This document shows positions 24,501 to 33,571 of a stretch of DNA of 34,529 nt, piece after piece. This DNA comes from Verrucomicrobiia bacterium (GTDB lineage Bacteria > Verrucomicrobiota > Verrucomicrobiia > Limisphaerales > UBA8199): positions 1 to 34,529 of the forward strand of contig DASYZB010000091.1 of assembly GCA_035946615.1 (NCBI GenBank), in the 5' to 3' direction. The notes under the pieces were generated by a model. The model had not been told where the DNA came from. It did no database searches and saw only the letters and a program-made list of their open reading frames with translations. The number at the start of each line of letters is the position of its first letter. Position 1 is the stretch's first letter. Position numbers and translations under genes: made by a program.

Positions 24501-27500
24501 ACGGCCAATGCATCTGTGGTTTTGGTTTTAACCTCCGGGCCCAAAGCGCTCACTTGGGCCGGCAATGTGAACAACGACTGGGACATCGCGACAACCGCAA
24601 ACTGGACTTTTTCCGGCAACCCCGTCCAATTTAATAATTTGGACTCGGCATTTTTCGATGATACCGCTGCAACCACCACCGTGAACCTCGCAACCGTGGT
24701 TCTGCCCGGCGCGATTACAGTCTATACAACTAACGGTTACACCTTTACCGGGAACGGAGCTATCAGCGGCGCCACCTCATTAACCAAGAACGGCTCGGGA
24801 CCTTTGACGTTGCTCGAAACGGGGGGCGATACCTTTAATGGCGGCGTGGCAGTCAATGAAGGCGCGGTCATTTTCGGCGCCGATAACGCCATCGCCGGCG
24901 GGCTGGCTATTGGCGGCACGGCCAACGTCCAGGTTGGGACCAATGGTGGCACTGGAACCTTGCCCTCGGGCGGCGTAGCCGACAATGGCGCACTCACCTT
25001 CAACCGTGGAGCGGACCTGGTGGTGCCCAATCCCATCTCGGGCACGGGCGTGGTAAGCAAGATCGACTCGGCCATCTTAACTTTGAGCGGGGGCAATGGC
25101 GCCCTTGCCGGTGCGGTCAGCGTGGCCCAAGGAACTCTCAAAGCCGGCAGCAGCAGCGCCTTGGGCGCGCCCGGCGTGGTCACAACAGTCAGCAGCGGCG
25201 CCACTCTTGATGTCAATGGCCAGCAACTCAACAATGTGACTGTGGTTGTTTCAGGGGCTGGCGCCGGCGGCCAGGGCGCCATTGTTAACTCTGGGCCAGA
25301 CAATATCAATGCCTTGGGCTGGGTGACCCTTGCCGGCAATACGACTTTTGGCGGCACCGGGCGTTGGGACATCCGCGGAGGCGCGGCCCAACTGCTAACC
25401 GTTCCTCCCAGCAGCCCCTATACACTCACTAAGATCGGTCCGAACCAAGTTTCGTTGGTTGGCCTGACGGTGGATGCCGGCCTTGGCGACATCAACGTCC
25501 TGAACGGCCTTCTCAGCGTCGAAACCACTACCGGTTCGCTGGGAGACCCCAATCACACCTTGACCGTCGCGCCGGGGGCTGAACTTCAGTTCTATAACAG
25601 CACCATCTCATTGGGCAAAAAATTTGTGCTCAACGGCACCGGAACCAACACCACGCTCAATTGCGGGAGTGGGATAGCCAATTCAGTTGGCGGTCCGGTG
25701 GTCCTCAATGGGAATTGCCTGTTTAACGCCGCTAGCGGCTCCGCCCTGACATTTAACGGCGCTCTGAGCGGCAGCGGCAGCTTCATTAAGACCGGGAGCG
25801 GAACCAATGTGATAGCGGGAGTTGTCACAGCCAGTTATGGCAGTACCATCATCAGCAATGGCACCTTGGCCGTCGAGGGGACCGTGGGTAGCAATGTGGC
25901 TGTCTATAACGGCGGTATCCTGGGAGGTTTCGGCGCAGCCACCGGGAATGTGGGGATTACCAACGGCATTTTGAGCCCTGGGGATGCGAATCTGCCGCTG
26001 GCCATGCTCACATTGGGCGCGTTGGTTCTCGATAACGCGACTTGCACGTTCGAGCTCTCGACAGCGGCTTCATCGGGCAACGATCAGGTCGTGGTGACGG
26101 GCGGATTGACTCTGAGCGGCACCAACACACTGCAAATCGTCCCCCCAGCGACGATGAATCCAGGCGATGTGTACACCCTTTTCCGCTACAGCGGCGCTCC
26201 CCTGCCCAGCAGCGCTACCAATAACCTCATTGTGCTTTCCACCCAGGCCGGTTTCACTTTCTCCATCGTCGATCCGGCAACAACCCCAGGCGCCATCAAT
26301 CTCCTGGTCCAGACAGCCATTGGTGATGATCTCTGGACCGGTGCCACCTCATCCATCTGGGACAATTCCACAACGAACTGGACCAGAAATGCCGCCCCGG
26401 CTGTGTTTAATAACCTCGATTTCGTCTCCTTTGATGATTCGTCCTCTGTGACAAACGTGAGTCTCTCCGGCGCGTTGACGACCTCCGGCATCACCATGAA
26501 CAATGCCAGCCGGGCCTACACCTTCAGTGGCAGCGGCAAGCTCACCGGAAAAGGCGGATTGCACGTCGCCGGCATCGGATTGACGATCGCCAATCAGGGC
26601 AGCAATGACTTTACCGGACCGATCACGATTGATTTTGGCATATTGCAGGTGGGTAATGGCGGCGCTAATGGCAACCTGGGCTCAAGCATTCTCACCAACA
26701 ACGGTTCGCTGGTGTTCGATCGGACCGGGAGTTTGATGGTGAACAACTCCATCACCGGCACGGGCTCGCTGACAAACATCGGCACGGGAATCGTAACCCT
26801 GAGCGGCGCCAGCACTTTTGACGGCGAGGTGGACGTGTTCCAGGGCACCCTTCAGATCAACAACAATGCCGCTCTGGGCAGTACAGTCGGAAATACTGTC
26901 GTCACCAATGGCGCAACCTTGGACCTCGGCGGCCCGGGTTTGGCCAGCAACGGATTGAATCTCGGCCAGGAACACCTCTTCGTCAGCGGCGGTGGTGTAG
27001 GCGGCAAAGGTGTTATTGTCAATAACGGCAGCCAGGGCCAGATTCATGCCCTCCAAGTCGTGAGCCTGACAGGTGATGCAACCTTTGGGGGCACGCAACG
27101 GTGGGACATTCGCGCCGCAAATGCGACCAGCCTCACCGAGTTGAACACCGCCGGCCAGTCGTTCAACTTGACCAAGGTGGGCGCCAACCAGATATCTCTT
27201 GTCGGGGTTGCCGTGGACCCGGCGCTCTCCAATATCGTGGTGCTGGCAGGCATGCTGGGTGTCGAGGCTGGAACAACTTCTTTAGGCGATACTAACGCCA
27301 CCATCAGCATCGCCAGCAACGCAACTCTCGAGTTTTATCAGTTGGTGGCAACCAACATCGCCAAGCCGCTTGTTCTTAGCAACGCCGCCACCGTCCTGAA
27401 TAATAGCGGCGCCAACGTCTATGCCGGCTCTATCTCTCTGGAGGGGGACGCGACTTTCAACATTGGTGGGACCTCTTTCACCCAAAGCAACAGCATCAGT

Positions 27501-28301
27501 GGCACGGGCGGCCTCATTAAGAGCGGAGGCAGCCCGCTGCTCCTGGCGGGCCCTTTGACTTTCGCCGGCCAGACCAAAATCACCGCGGGCCGCCTTGCGC
27601 TTGTGGGTGATTCGTTGACCGCGAGTTCCCTGATTAATATTGCTGCTGGAATGCTGGACCTAAGCCAGGCCTCGAGCCCTACCCTCACTTTGCTGTCCGG
27701 CCAAACCCTGGAAGGCGCCGGCACAATTTGGGGCAGCGTGATTGCCGGCGCGGGTTCCACGGTCGCCCCCGGCAGCCTGAGCGCCCTGACGGTCACCAAC
27801 ACCATCACTCTTCAAGGCCAAACCGTGATGGAACTCAACGCAGCGGCGGGAACTGCCGACCAGCTCGCCGCTGCCAGCATCGCCTACGGCGGCGCTCTGA
27901 CGGTTACCAATGTCAATGGCGCTTTGGCCTCCGGCAACAGCTTTAAACTTTTCAGCGCCCCGAGCCTAACGGGAACCTTCAACGCAATCACCCTGCCCGC
28001 ACTCTCGCCAGGGTTGTATTGGAGCAATACCCTTGCCGTGGACGGCAAAGTCGCTGTCGCCGGCGCGCTCCAAGTGCGGCCCATCCTGGGGATTCTCTCG
28101 AGTTCGCAAGGGGGCTTTGTGCTGAGTGGCACAAACGGGACTCCTGGCGCCACCTATTACGTGCTATCAACCACCAATGTCGCCTTGCCGCTCTCTGAAT
28201 GGACGCCGATTGCCACGAACCAACTCGACTCATCCGGAGCATTCCATTTCACCAATTCCGAATCTCTGTCTCAGCAGTATTTCATCCTTCAATTGCCTTA
28301 G
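21519..28301 (+). CDS. giant autotransporter-associated beta-strand-repeat protein
   Basis: 2260 residues; the true start may be the ATG at 21531 (MKKNSLF). A signal peptide covers about residues 5-37 (ALPVLLIVLYLVPARILAA). The rest is built of glycine-, serine- and asparagine-rich beta-helical repeats of the form GGITKTGDGVLTLSGANSFTG-x(n)-GG-x-L (PATR type). Three large modules each begin with a W-T/A-G-x(n)-W-x(n)-NW block, near residues 38, 1010 and 1604. The second and third share a long homologous segment (TTFGGTGRWDIRGG; ATFGGTQRWDIRAA). No C-terminal autotransporter barrel and no PEP-CTERM anchor is visible; the protein ends in a Y...W...YFILQLP module. It is probably a secreted or surface-attached fibre; its export route is unclear. 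Confidence 0.9.
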   Translation: MEIFMKKNSLFQTSASAWALPVLLIVLYLVPARILAADQTWTGAGGDGFWHNGGNWAGGILPSAGDSLSFSGTVGLANTNNFSMGTAFSGITFKGPGGFTLSGNSIGLAGGITNRQVVTPESINLSLSLSASQDIDVVGNGLLAINSAISGAGGITKTGDGVLTLSGANSFTGPVGILGGKLAVNSAGNLGAPSRLSIDKGALETTASLALNSSMGIALGPNPGAGAGTLTVDSGTTLSYGGVIANNGSGPDGLTKNGFGTLVLSGANTYTGSTSNRVGTLTLDFSQPGAPLTNIISPSSFLILGGENAGFGALNFAQLNLVGGGGAANSQTFNGTHVTFASSVILATNGPGGTANLDLGALDHDPGGTLTLITPALGGGGNIITSSTNVNGILGGWATLGDGSAVTITGNNVANSIILGTDFASVDPLGHIVNFTGYTPLANGQTIHSISTAAANLLITSAVTGDMLVDNDNAGTLTDVNAINWNRTDNGVTLKIGIGNTLRLGRFGAIFKPNTTSGLTWLIGETPKGANGPDQNIGILTAGGADNTPGEIVVDVNCASSSSGTLIIDSQITDNGSAPVTFVKTGAGSMKLRGHNTFSGGTFLLQGRVQFVGGEGGVGTGNADAGGTGPIYILPGCYLFPSGAGPTTPVTNAVFIAGNGTAGEPLGAIRTTGGWLFNGPWTLIGDTTIGGNGGASGAIGAKLSGPFNLSLCSPVTVNGTVSLTNSQNDWSGTTTMNASPHGANTFLSGNSEIIPNGFGKGNVLMNGLGADTITWNMNGFNETINGLSSSGVGASCFIVNNGPSPSSLTIGDNDQSGVFAGAIQDGANNITLTKIGGGVEMLTGNNTYSGPTLINGGALALSGAGSIATSSSIQVNPGAALDVSGVTGGFSSFNPIGINGGSIIGNTSASGITSLGLTNSSLALSVDPSVTNLVVGSLTTGGANTINISSVFNVPSYPALFTLLKYTGAIAGSGYNFTLGTLPTSTTLGYVSNDTANASVVLVLTSGPKALTWAGNVNNDWDIATTANWTFSGNPVQFNNLDSAFFDDTAATTTVNLATVVLPGAITVYTTNGYTFTGNGAISGATSLTKNGSGPLTLLETGGDTFNGGVAVNEGAVIFGADNAIAGGLAIGGTANVQVGTNGGTGTLPSGGVADNGALTFNRGADLVVPNPISGTGVVSKIDSAILTLSGGNGALAGAVSVAQGTLKAGSSSALGAPGVVTTVSSGATLDVNGQQLNNVTVVVSGAGAGGQGAIVNSGPDNINALGWVTLAGNTTFGGTGRWDIRGGAAQLLTVPPSSPYTLTKIGPNQVSLVGLTVDAGLGDINVLNGLLSVETTTGSLGDPNHTLTVAPGAELQFYNSTISLGKKFVLNGTGTNTTLNCGSGIANSVGGPVVLNGNCLFNAASGSALTFNGALSGSGSFIKTGSGTNVIAGVVTASYGSTIISNGTLAVEGTVGSNVAVYNGGILGGFGAATGNVGITNGILSPGDANLPLAMLTLGALVLDNATCTFELSTAASSGNDQVVVTGGLTLSGTNTLQIVPPATMNPGDVYTLFRYSGAPLPSSATNNLIVLSTQAGFTFSIVDPATTPGAINLLVQTAIGDDLWTGATSSIWDNSTTNWTRNAAPAVFNNLDFVSFDDSSSVTNVSLSGALTTSGITMNNASRAYTFSGSGKLTGKGGLHVAGIGLTIANQGSNDFTGPITIDFGILQVGNGGANGNLGSSILTNNGSLVFDRTGSLMVNNSITGTGSLTNIGTGIVTLSGASTFDGEVDVFQGTLQINNNAALGSTVGNTVVTNGATLDLGGPGLASNGLNLGQEHLFVSGGGVGGKGVIVNNGSQGQIHALQVVSLTGDATFGGTQRWDIRAANATSLTELNTAGQSFNLTKVGANQISLVGVAVDPALSNIVVLAGMLGVEAGTTSLGDTNATISIASNATLEFYQLVATNIAKPLVLSNAATVLNNSGANVYAGSISLEGDATFNIGGTSFTQSNSISGTGGLIKSGGSPLLLAGPLTFAGQTKITAGRLALVGDSLTASSLINIAAGMLDLSQASSPTLTLLSGQTLEGAGTIWGSVIAGAGSTVAPGSLSALTVTNTITLQGQTVMELNAAAGTADQLAAASIAYGGALTVTNVNGALASGNSFKLFSAPSLTGTFNAITLPALSPGLYWSNTLAVDGKVAVAGALQVRPILGILSSSQGGFVLSGTNGTPGATYYVLSTTNVALPLSEWTPIATNQLDSSGAFHFTNSESLSQQYFILQLP

Positions 28302-28348
28302 AGCTACCGAGGGCAACCTGATTGGGCTCCACTCGATGGAATAGCCCT

Positions 28349-31108
28349 TCAACGCTGACGGGCTCTGAAGAAGCCGGCAGGCAGGCCAGCCGGGAGCGGC
28401 AGTTCGACCGTGTTGGATGCGCCGGCGAGGTAAGGCAACTCGGCAATATCCATCCAATTGGTCGGGCCATCCAAGGCCTGGGCCTGCTGCAGCACAAAGG
28501 CGGGCGCAGGGCTATTCCAACTAATGGCCAGTGTGCCCGCAGCCTGGGTCATAGCCAGAAAGGGCGAACTCAGCGGTTGAAAGGCGCCCGGGAGGGTGGC
28601 GAATTGGCCATCTTCGCGAATCGCTTGCGCATCGGGCAGCAGGCCGGGCTTGACATTGTTCCTGATGCGCACGCCCGGGTAATCGCATGCCCAGAGGTCC
28701 GCCACAACATGGTTGGTGAGCGCCGTCAATCCGTAGTTCGTCAGGGGCGGGCCGAAGTAATTGCCGATGATGTTGGCATCGGTGACGTTGTGCAGGGTGA
28801 TGGCGCCCCGGCGCCACTGCAGAAACGCGTTGTAGAGGATGCGGATGCCGGAGATTTCCTGTCCCTGCGGGATGTAATCGGAGGCGGCGATGGCCTTGTG
28901 CAACTGAATCAATGCCCAGGTGGGTTCCTGGTTCGGATCGGTGTTGTGGATGGCTTCGTAGGAACACCCGCCATCCGCCAGAACGTTGTCCATGATCACG
29001 ACATTGGTGGGCACGAAGGAATTGGGTCCACTCAGGCTCAATGCCGGATGCGCCGCGATAGCGCTGACTCCCATCCCAGTGATGACATTGCGCGCGATCA
29101 GCATGTTATTGGCCCGGCAATAAATGCCGTGGATTCTTGAATTGCTGAAGGTGTTGTTGAGATAGACGGCGGAGCTGTTCAGTGAATTATCAAACAGAAG
29201 CGTGTTGGTCGTGTCCAGGCCGGCAAAAATGCCTGAGATATTGTGATCGAAGGTAACATAAGGTGGTTCAACGCTCGTGATGGAGGCCCGGTTAAAAACC
29301 GTTCCATTGGTCCCATTGTAGAACATAACATCATCACCCGCCTGCAATTGCTGGCTGGTCACGTCCGCCAGGGCGCCTCCGGGAGTATATCCGATCAAGT
29401 GGAAGGTATTTGTCGAATTGGGGACAGGGCCTGCGACGAAAAAAGGAAGGGTGTTTGCATTGGCTACATCGTCGCTTAACCCGATGAAATTGCAGCCCTC
29501 GACCCAGGGTCCTATGCGCGGGTTGCCGAATAAGCCGCCATCGGCATTGGTGGTCTTGACTCGAGGGACGCCCTGCGGGCCTCCAGGGGAAGGGCCAATG
29601 ATGATTTGGCAATCGATCTCGTTTACGAGGTAGGAGTTACTGCCGGCGAAAGCCGCCGCCGCCCCCGTATAATTGGTCAGGTCCAAAAAAGTTACCTGGT
29701 AGCAGTTGCGCGCCCGAAAGAGCGTGGAACCGTCCCAACGGCCAAGCTGGCACCAGATGTCGCCGGGTTGGATGGTCGCCAGTTTGGAGGCATTCTTGAG
29801 CACCACTTTGAAAATGCCGCTGGTTGGGGTCGCCTGAACGGCGCTGAAGTCGTAAATGGTGGAGTGATTGTCGGCCAGCCGCCCCGGGCGCGTGGGGTCC
29901 ATGAACGTGCCCCACTGCGGCTGGTCGAGGTAATTGGAATTGGTCGGCGCAGGATAGCCTGGGTCCACGCGGAACTCGAACGCCTTTTCTGTGCCTGAGA
30001 GGTTCGTGGTCACTACCCCCTGCGTAAAGGGGAGAGGATCGTAATCGACCGAAAATCCCTGAACGATAATGTTGGTGCACATGAAGAGGTCGAGGAATCC
30101 GATGCGCGGATTTGCGATCAGGACCTTGCAGCCGTTGCCATTGACCAGAACCGCTGTTGCGTGAGAGAGCGACAAGGGCACGCCCGCCGTGGTTGAGTTG
30201 TTGGTGATGATGTAGGTCGCACCGGACTGGAAACGGACCTCGGCGCCCCCGCTCAGGCTTGCCGCTGCGTTGAGCGCCCCTTGGATCAGTTGTATATCCG
30301 ACCCGCCGGTTGGTGCTCCGACGCTCACGACGTTTGCCGCAGGCGGCGTGGGCAGAGCGAGCAACGGGCCTGGCCGTGGATGCCAATCTACGGACACCGG
30401 GCCGACAGACCGTGCAGAGGGAGGTGCTGCGTTGCTGGGAAACTGAAAGATAAGATAGTGCGCCAGGACGGCGCCCAGAGAATTGGTGATCGGCATGTTG
30501 TCGAACACGGTATTTGTGACCCCGCTCGCCGCCACCTTGACCGTTGCGGAGGCAAGAAACGCGTCATAAGCGAGCGCGAACTGCACCGGTGCGCCCGTGT
30601 TCGCATAGGCTGAGGGAACGAGAACCCCGCCGTTCTCGCCGCTTCCGCTATAAAGGGTGAGCGAGCCGTTGCCTTGCACCTTGAGCCAGGGGCCGCTCTG
30701 GCTGCCATTGCCCGCCAAAAACTGGTTGCTGTTCCCGAACCCAAAGCCGACCCACTCGGACGATGCGGGGGGCAGACTCACTGTGGCGTAAATGGTCATC
30801 GACCCGTGCGGCCCGATCGGGATCAACGGAACGCCGGCTGAACCACCCAGGTTGGTAACAGGGTTAAACAGGTGGCCTTGGCCATCGATGGACAGCCCGA
30901 GGGCAGGTGAGCTCGCCTGCCACCCATCGCCTTGAACATCTATCCAGGGAATGCTGTTGGTCACGCTTCCAGCCGGTTGCGTGAAGAGGTCCTCGAAGAT
31001 GATTTCCCCCAACGCCCGGTAACATCCGAGCAGCCCCAGGCCGCTCGCAAGCAACGCCAGAACTAATCGGTGCGCAGCGTGATACCGCCAAGCAGAAAGA
31101 GGGTTCAT
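28349..31108 (-). CDS. secreted right-handed parallel beta-helix protein (GH110/lyase-like)
   Basis: 919 residues from the ATG at 31108; the frame stays open to 31222, but the signal sequence (RLVLALLASGLGLLGCYRALG) favours 31108. LLGC is lipobox-like, so a lipoprotein is possible. A jelly-roll-like N-terminal part (FEDLFTQPAGSV...GFGFGNSNQFL) is followed by a parallel beta-helix: ADxxLIQ-like DIQLIQGALNAAA, FSVDYDPLPFTQGVV, GCNFIGLSDDVANANT and many N-x-F/I-x-N turns. The DYDPLPFTQG and SDDVAN segments occur in beta-helix glycan-active enzymes related to GH110 alpha-1,3-galactosidases, but I cannot assign a substrate. The protein ends in the W...FFR module. It converges with the giant repeat gene. 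Confidence 0.82.
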   Translation of the reverse strand: MNPLSAWRYHAAHRLVLALLASGLGLLGCYRALGEIIFEDLFTQPAGSVTNSIPWIDVQGDGWQASSPALGLSIDGQGHLFNPVTNLGGSAGVPLIPIGPHGSMTIYATVSLPPASSEWVGFGFGNSNQFLAGNGSQSGPWLKVQGNGSLTLYSGSGENGGVLVPSAYANTGAPVQFALAYDAFLASATVKVAASGVTNTVFDNMPITNSLGAVLAHYLIFQFPSNAAPPSARSVGPVSVDWHPRPGPLLALPTPPAANVVSVGAPTGGSDIQLIQGALNAAASLSGGAEVRFQSGATYIITNNSTTAGVPLSLSHATAVLVNGNGCKVLIANPRIGFLDLFMCTNIIVQGFSVDYDPLPFTQGVVTTNLSGTEKAFEFRVDPGYPAPTNSNYLDQPQWGTFMDPTRPGRLADNHSTIYDFSAVQATPTSGIFKVVLKNASKLATIQPGDIWCQLGRWDGSTLFRARNCYQVTFLDLTNYTGAAAAFAGSNSYLVNEIDCQIIIGPSPGGPQGVPRVKTTNADGGLFGNPRIGPWVEGCNFIGLSDDVANANTLPFFVAGPVPNSTNTFHLIGYTPGGALADVTSQQLQAGDDVMFYNGTNGTVFNRASITSVEPPYVTFDHNISGIFAGLDTTNTLLFDNSLNSSAVYLNNTFSNSRIHGIYCRANNMLIARNVITGMGVSAIAAHPALSLSGPNSFVPTNVVIMDNVLADGGCSYEAIHNTDPNQEPTWALIQLHKAIAASDYIPQGQEISGIRILYNAFLQWRRGAITLHNVTDANIIGNYFGPPLTNYGLTALTNHVVADLWACDYPGVRIRNNVKPGLLPDAQAIREDGQFATLPGAFQPLSSPFLAMTQAAGTLAISWNSPAPAFVLQQAQALDGPTNWMDIAELPYLAGASNTVELPLPAGLPAGFFRARQR

Positions 31109-31294
31109 CGGAGAGCACCATGACACCATCGCTGCGCGCTGTCCAAAGAAAACCTGTAGGGCCCTAGAATTCGCTGTTACGCTCTTCCGCGGTTTTGCCT
31201 TTCTGTTTGCGGTCCTGTTCATTTTTCACCACAGAGTCGGAGAGAACGACTGCAAAAACCCTTTCGTTCTTTCTACGGGCAACCCTCATCTAAC

Positions 31295-33202
31295 TCACTC
31301 CGCACACGGCGCAATCCTCAAGGTTACCGCCGCTTCTCGGACTGGCGCCTCGAGCGTGATGAGCAAGCGCACCGGTTTCTCCGGCGTCACGACGTCTTCG
31401 TCCAACGTTTCCGCGCTCACTTTAAACCCGCAGCCGCCGGTTTCGATGCCGACCCGCACGGCCCCCGCCTTGTCCGTAAGCAAGAGTTCGTGCTGCGATG
31501 TCTGCTTCCATTTGCCCCAAGTAATGAGCGTCGTTGCAAAATCCCTGGGTTCGCCGAAGCCCGCCTCGTCGCGCACCGTCAGCGAGACTGGGTCCGTCCG
31601 GTGGAAGAGAAATGTCCGTTGCAGCTTTTTCAGTTCCGGCACGGCGTATGCCGACCGCAGGTCAAAAGCCACCACATCCTCTGCGTCGCTAAAATCCGTG
31701 CGCAGCACGACCGCCCGGGCTCGGGCGCCCGCCTGCTGTAATTGACCGGCGACAACCGGCACGGCATGGCCGTAAGAGCTCAGTACTTTGCTGTCATAAC
31801 GATGCGCGCTGAAGGTCCGCCGGGTATAAACCTCCGCGCCGGGGTCGCAAATCACCATGGAGCGGCCAGCCACGACGCTGAAGCTGCCGACGTCGTTGTG
31901 GTTGTGGTTTTCGGCATTGTTCCCGCCTTTGAGCGCCACTGCGAAGGGCGCCCCCGACCCGGGCGCTGGCCGGCAGATGAGCGCGCCCGCGTCTTTGAAC
32001 CAGGTGCGCAATGGAGATTCCGCGGCCAATGGCGGATGCGCGATGACCGGCAAGGGCGAGGGGAGAGAGCAAAAGAGCATCGTCTCGGCCAGGCCGCCTC
32101 TTGGTCTGACAAATCCGGCTGGTTTGCCTGCCGGCGGTGTCAGCGCGAACCGCTCGCAAATGTAACGGACGAACTCCGCGTCCGGCCGGGTCCCTGGATG
32201 CACATCCGAGATGGTCAAATAAATGCCGTTGAGGATTTCGCTGCGGCGGCAAAAGAGCGCCGGCTCCAACGCCGCCGGTTGGGCCAGCAGGTCCACGCGC
32301 CCGCCAGTGGCCTGCCGAATCGTCTCGCCCAACGTCAGAAAATGCCCAAACCCGTAATTCCAATACCCAACGCCTTCGCTGCAGTACCCATCCGGCCCGA
32401 ACCCACTCAGAAAACTCGCAATGTAATGCTCCGCCGCCGCAACGAACAGAGCCCGGTCTTGCCGTGAGTCCTCGAGCGCCAAGGCCGCCCCGGTCACGCC
32501 CGCCAGGCACACGGCGTTCCAATTGTTCTGAACGTGCAGCCAATAGATTTCAGCACGGCGCCCTTCGACCATGTCCCGGAATGGTTGGAGCGCGCGGCGC
32601 CGTACATTCTCCCGAATCAACCGCCTGGTGCCCGGGGAGAGCTTGTCACCCAAGACATAATCCGCCGTAGCCAGTTCCCAGGCAACGGCTGTCGCGCGCA
32701 GGTCCATCTCGACCGTGCGTCCGTAGAAATTGTTGAGCCGTCCATCATGGGCCGGAAGGACCCAGGTGCGTTCCTGGCAAATGGCTTGTACGGTTTCGGC
32801 GAGCGGGCCGACGAAGCGCCCGCGGTCTTCGAGCCCTTCAGCCAGGCTGAACGTGACCAACCGCTCGCCCCGCTCACCCAGGACCTTTTGGCACCGCTCC
32901 CGGTTGCCGGTTTTGGAGTAGTCGAGATAGAGGCTGTCCGGCAAGGCCGGCGCAGGTTCTTTGGCCAACGCCTCGGCTCGGGCAATTATGGACCCAAAGG
33001 CCGGTGTTTTCGCCAGCTTCTCCCAGGCAACGCGGTCGGTAACTGGCCGGCCCAATCCGGCCGGCGCAACCGGCAACCACTCGGCCAACTCTGTGACGCG
33101 TCCGGGCGCAATACTGGCCCCCGCCGAAGCGCTCAGGAGCGCAAACCAAAAAACCAGGCCCGCAGCAAACCTCGTGGGACCAAGCCAGACAGAATCAAAC
33201 AT
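31295..33202 (-). CDS. secreted heparinase II/III-like polysaccharide lyase
   Basis: 635 residues from the ATG at 33202, chosen because a signal peptide follows at once (FAAGLVFWFALLSASAGAS). The frame is open upstream to 33523, but that part overlaps a relic gene on the other strand. An alpha-helical toroid domain (LHVQNNWNAVCLAGVTGAAL) precedes a beta-sandwich with the hallmark H433-N-H435-N-D437 (NAENHNHNDVGSF). Further on come VICDPGAEVYTRRTF and SSYGHAVPVV. Such lyases split uronic-acid-containing polysaccharides by beta-elimination; the substrate (alginate, heparin-like or other) is not determinable. It is read in the same direction as the beta-helix gene 73 bases downstream, so they may form an operon. 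Confidence 0.9.
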   Translation of the reverse strand: MFDSVWLGPTRFAAGLVFWFALLSASAGASIAPGRVTELAEWLPVAPAGLGRPVTDRVAWEKLAKTPAFGSIIARAEALAKEPAPALPDSLYLDYSKTGNRERCQKVLGERGERLVTFSLAEGLEDRGRFVGPLAETVQAICQERTWVLPAHDGRLNNFYGRTVEMDLRATAVAWELATADYVLGDKLSPGTRRLIRENVRRRALQPFRDMVEGRRAEIYWLHVQNNWNAVCLAGVTGAALALEDSRQDRALFVAAAEHYIASFLSGFGPDGYCSEGVGYWNYGFGHFLTLGETIRQATGGRVDLLAQPAALEPALFCRRSEILNGIYLTISDVHPGTRPDAEFVRYICERFALTPPAGKPAGFVRPRGGLAETMLFCSLPSPLPVIAHPPLAAESPLRTWFKDAGALICRPAPGSGAPFAVALKGGNNAENHNHNDVGSFSVVAGRSMVICDPGAEVYTRRTFSAHRYDSKVLSSYGHAVPVVAGQLQQAGARARAVVLRTDFSDAEDVVAFDLRSAYAVPELKKLQRTFLFHRTDPVSLTVRDEAGFGEPRDFATTLITWGKWKQTSQHELLLTDKAGAVRVGIETGGCGFKVSAETLDEDVVTPEKPVRLLITLEAPVREAAVTLRIAPCAE

Positions 33203-33238
33203 GCCGCCAGAATGGCAGGAGCTGGTCTTCTCCGCAAC

Positions 33239-33504
33239 ACGCCCCGCGCCTTTTATGAAACCCTGGCGCGCGAGGCCGCTGCCGCCGCGCGGCTGGGCCC
33301 GCTCCTCGATGTGCCCCCGGGCGTCGAAGCGGCCACCCGCGAAACAACGGACACGACTTATTACTTCCTGCTCAACCTGACCGATACTCCGCACCATGTG
33401 CCGCTCCCGCGTCCTCTGAAAGGGTTGATTACCGGGCAAGAACAAGTTGCTGAGGTCAAACTCGCAGCACTCGAGTCGCCGTGCTCGCCGAGCGCAAGAC
33501 ATAA
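33239..33504 (+). pseudogene. relic of GH42 beta-galactosidase, C-terminal domain
   Basis: On the plus strand this stretch translates as TPRAFYETLAREAAAAARL, LLDVPPGVEAATRE, YYFLLNLTDTPHHVPLPRP, LKGLITGQE and VKLAA. This matches the small C-terminal beta-sandwich of GH42 beta-galactosidases (G-V-E-x-x-x-R-x(n)-FLLN...LLTG...L-x-VAVL). Near 33470 the frame breaks; one frame away it continues RVAVLAERKT to a stop at 33502-33504, where such proteins end. The catalytic barrel is missing because 37 bases to the left the heparinase gene begins on the other strand. It is therefore a truncated and frameshifted remnant, and no product is expected. Confidence 0.6.
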
Positions 33505-33571
33505 AGGGGTGAAGCCTCAACAAGAGCCCCCGAGGCTCCCACGCTCGAGGCTCCTGACGCCCGGGGCCGCG

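Noticed and set aside
21632-28242. Many minus-strand frames antisense to the giant repeat gene
   Set aside because: They mirror the regular codon pattern of the repeats (proline- and valine-rich translations) and have no motifs of their own.
21519-28301. CRISPR-like or tandem DNA repeats within the giant gene
   Set aside because: The repetition is at protein level with diverged codons; no regularly spaced identical DNA repeats are seen.
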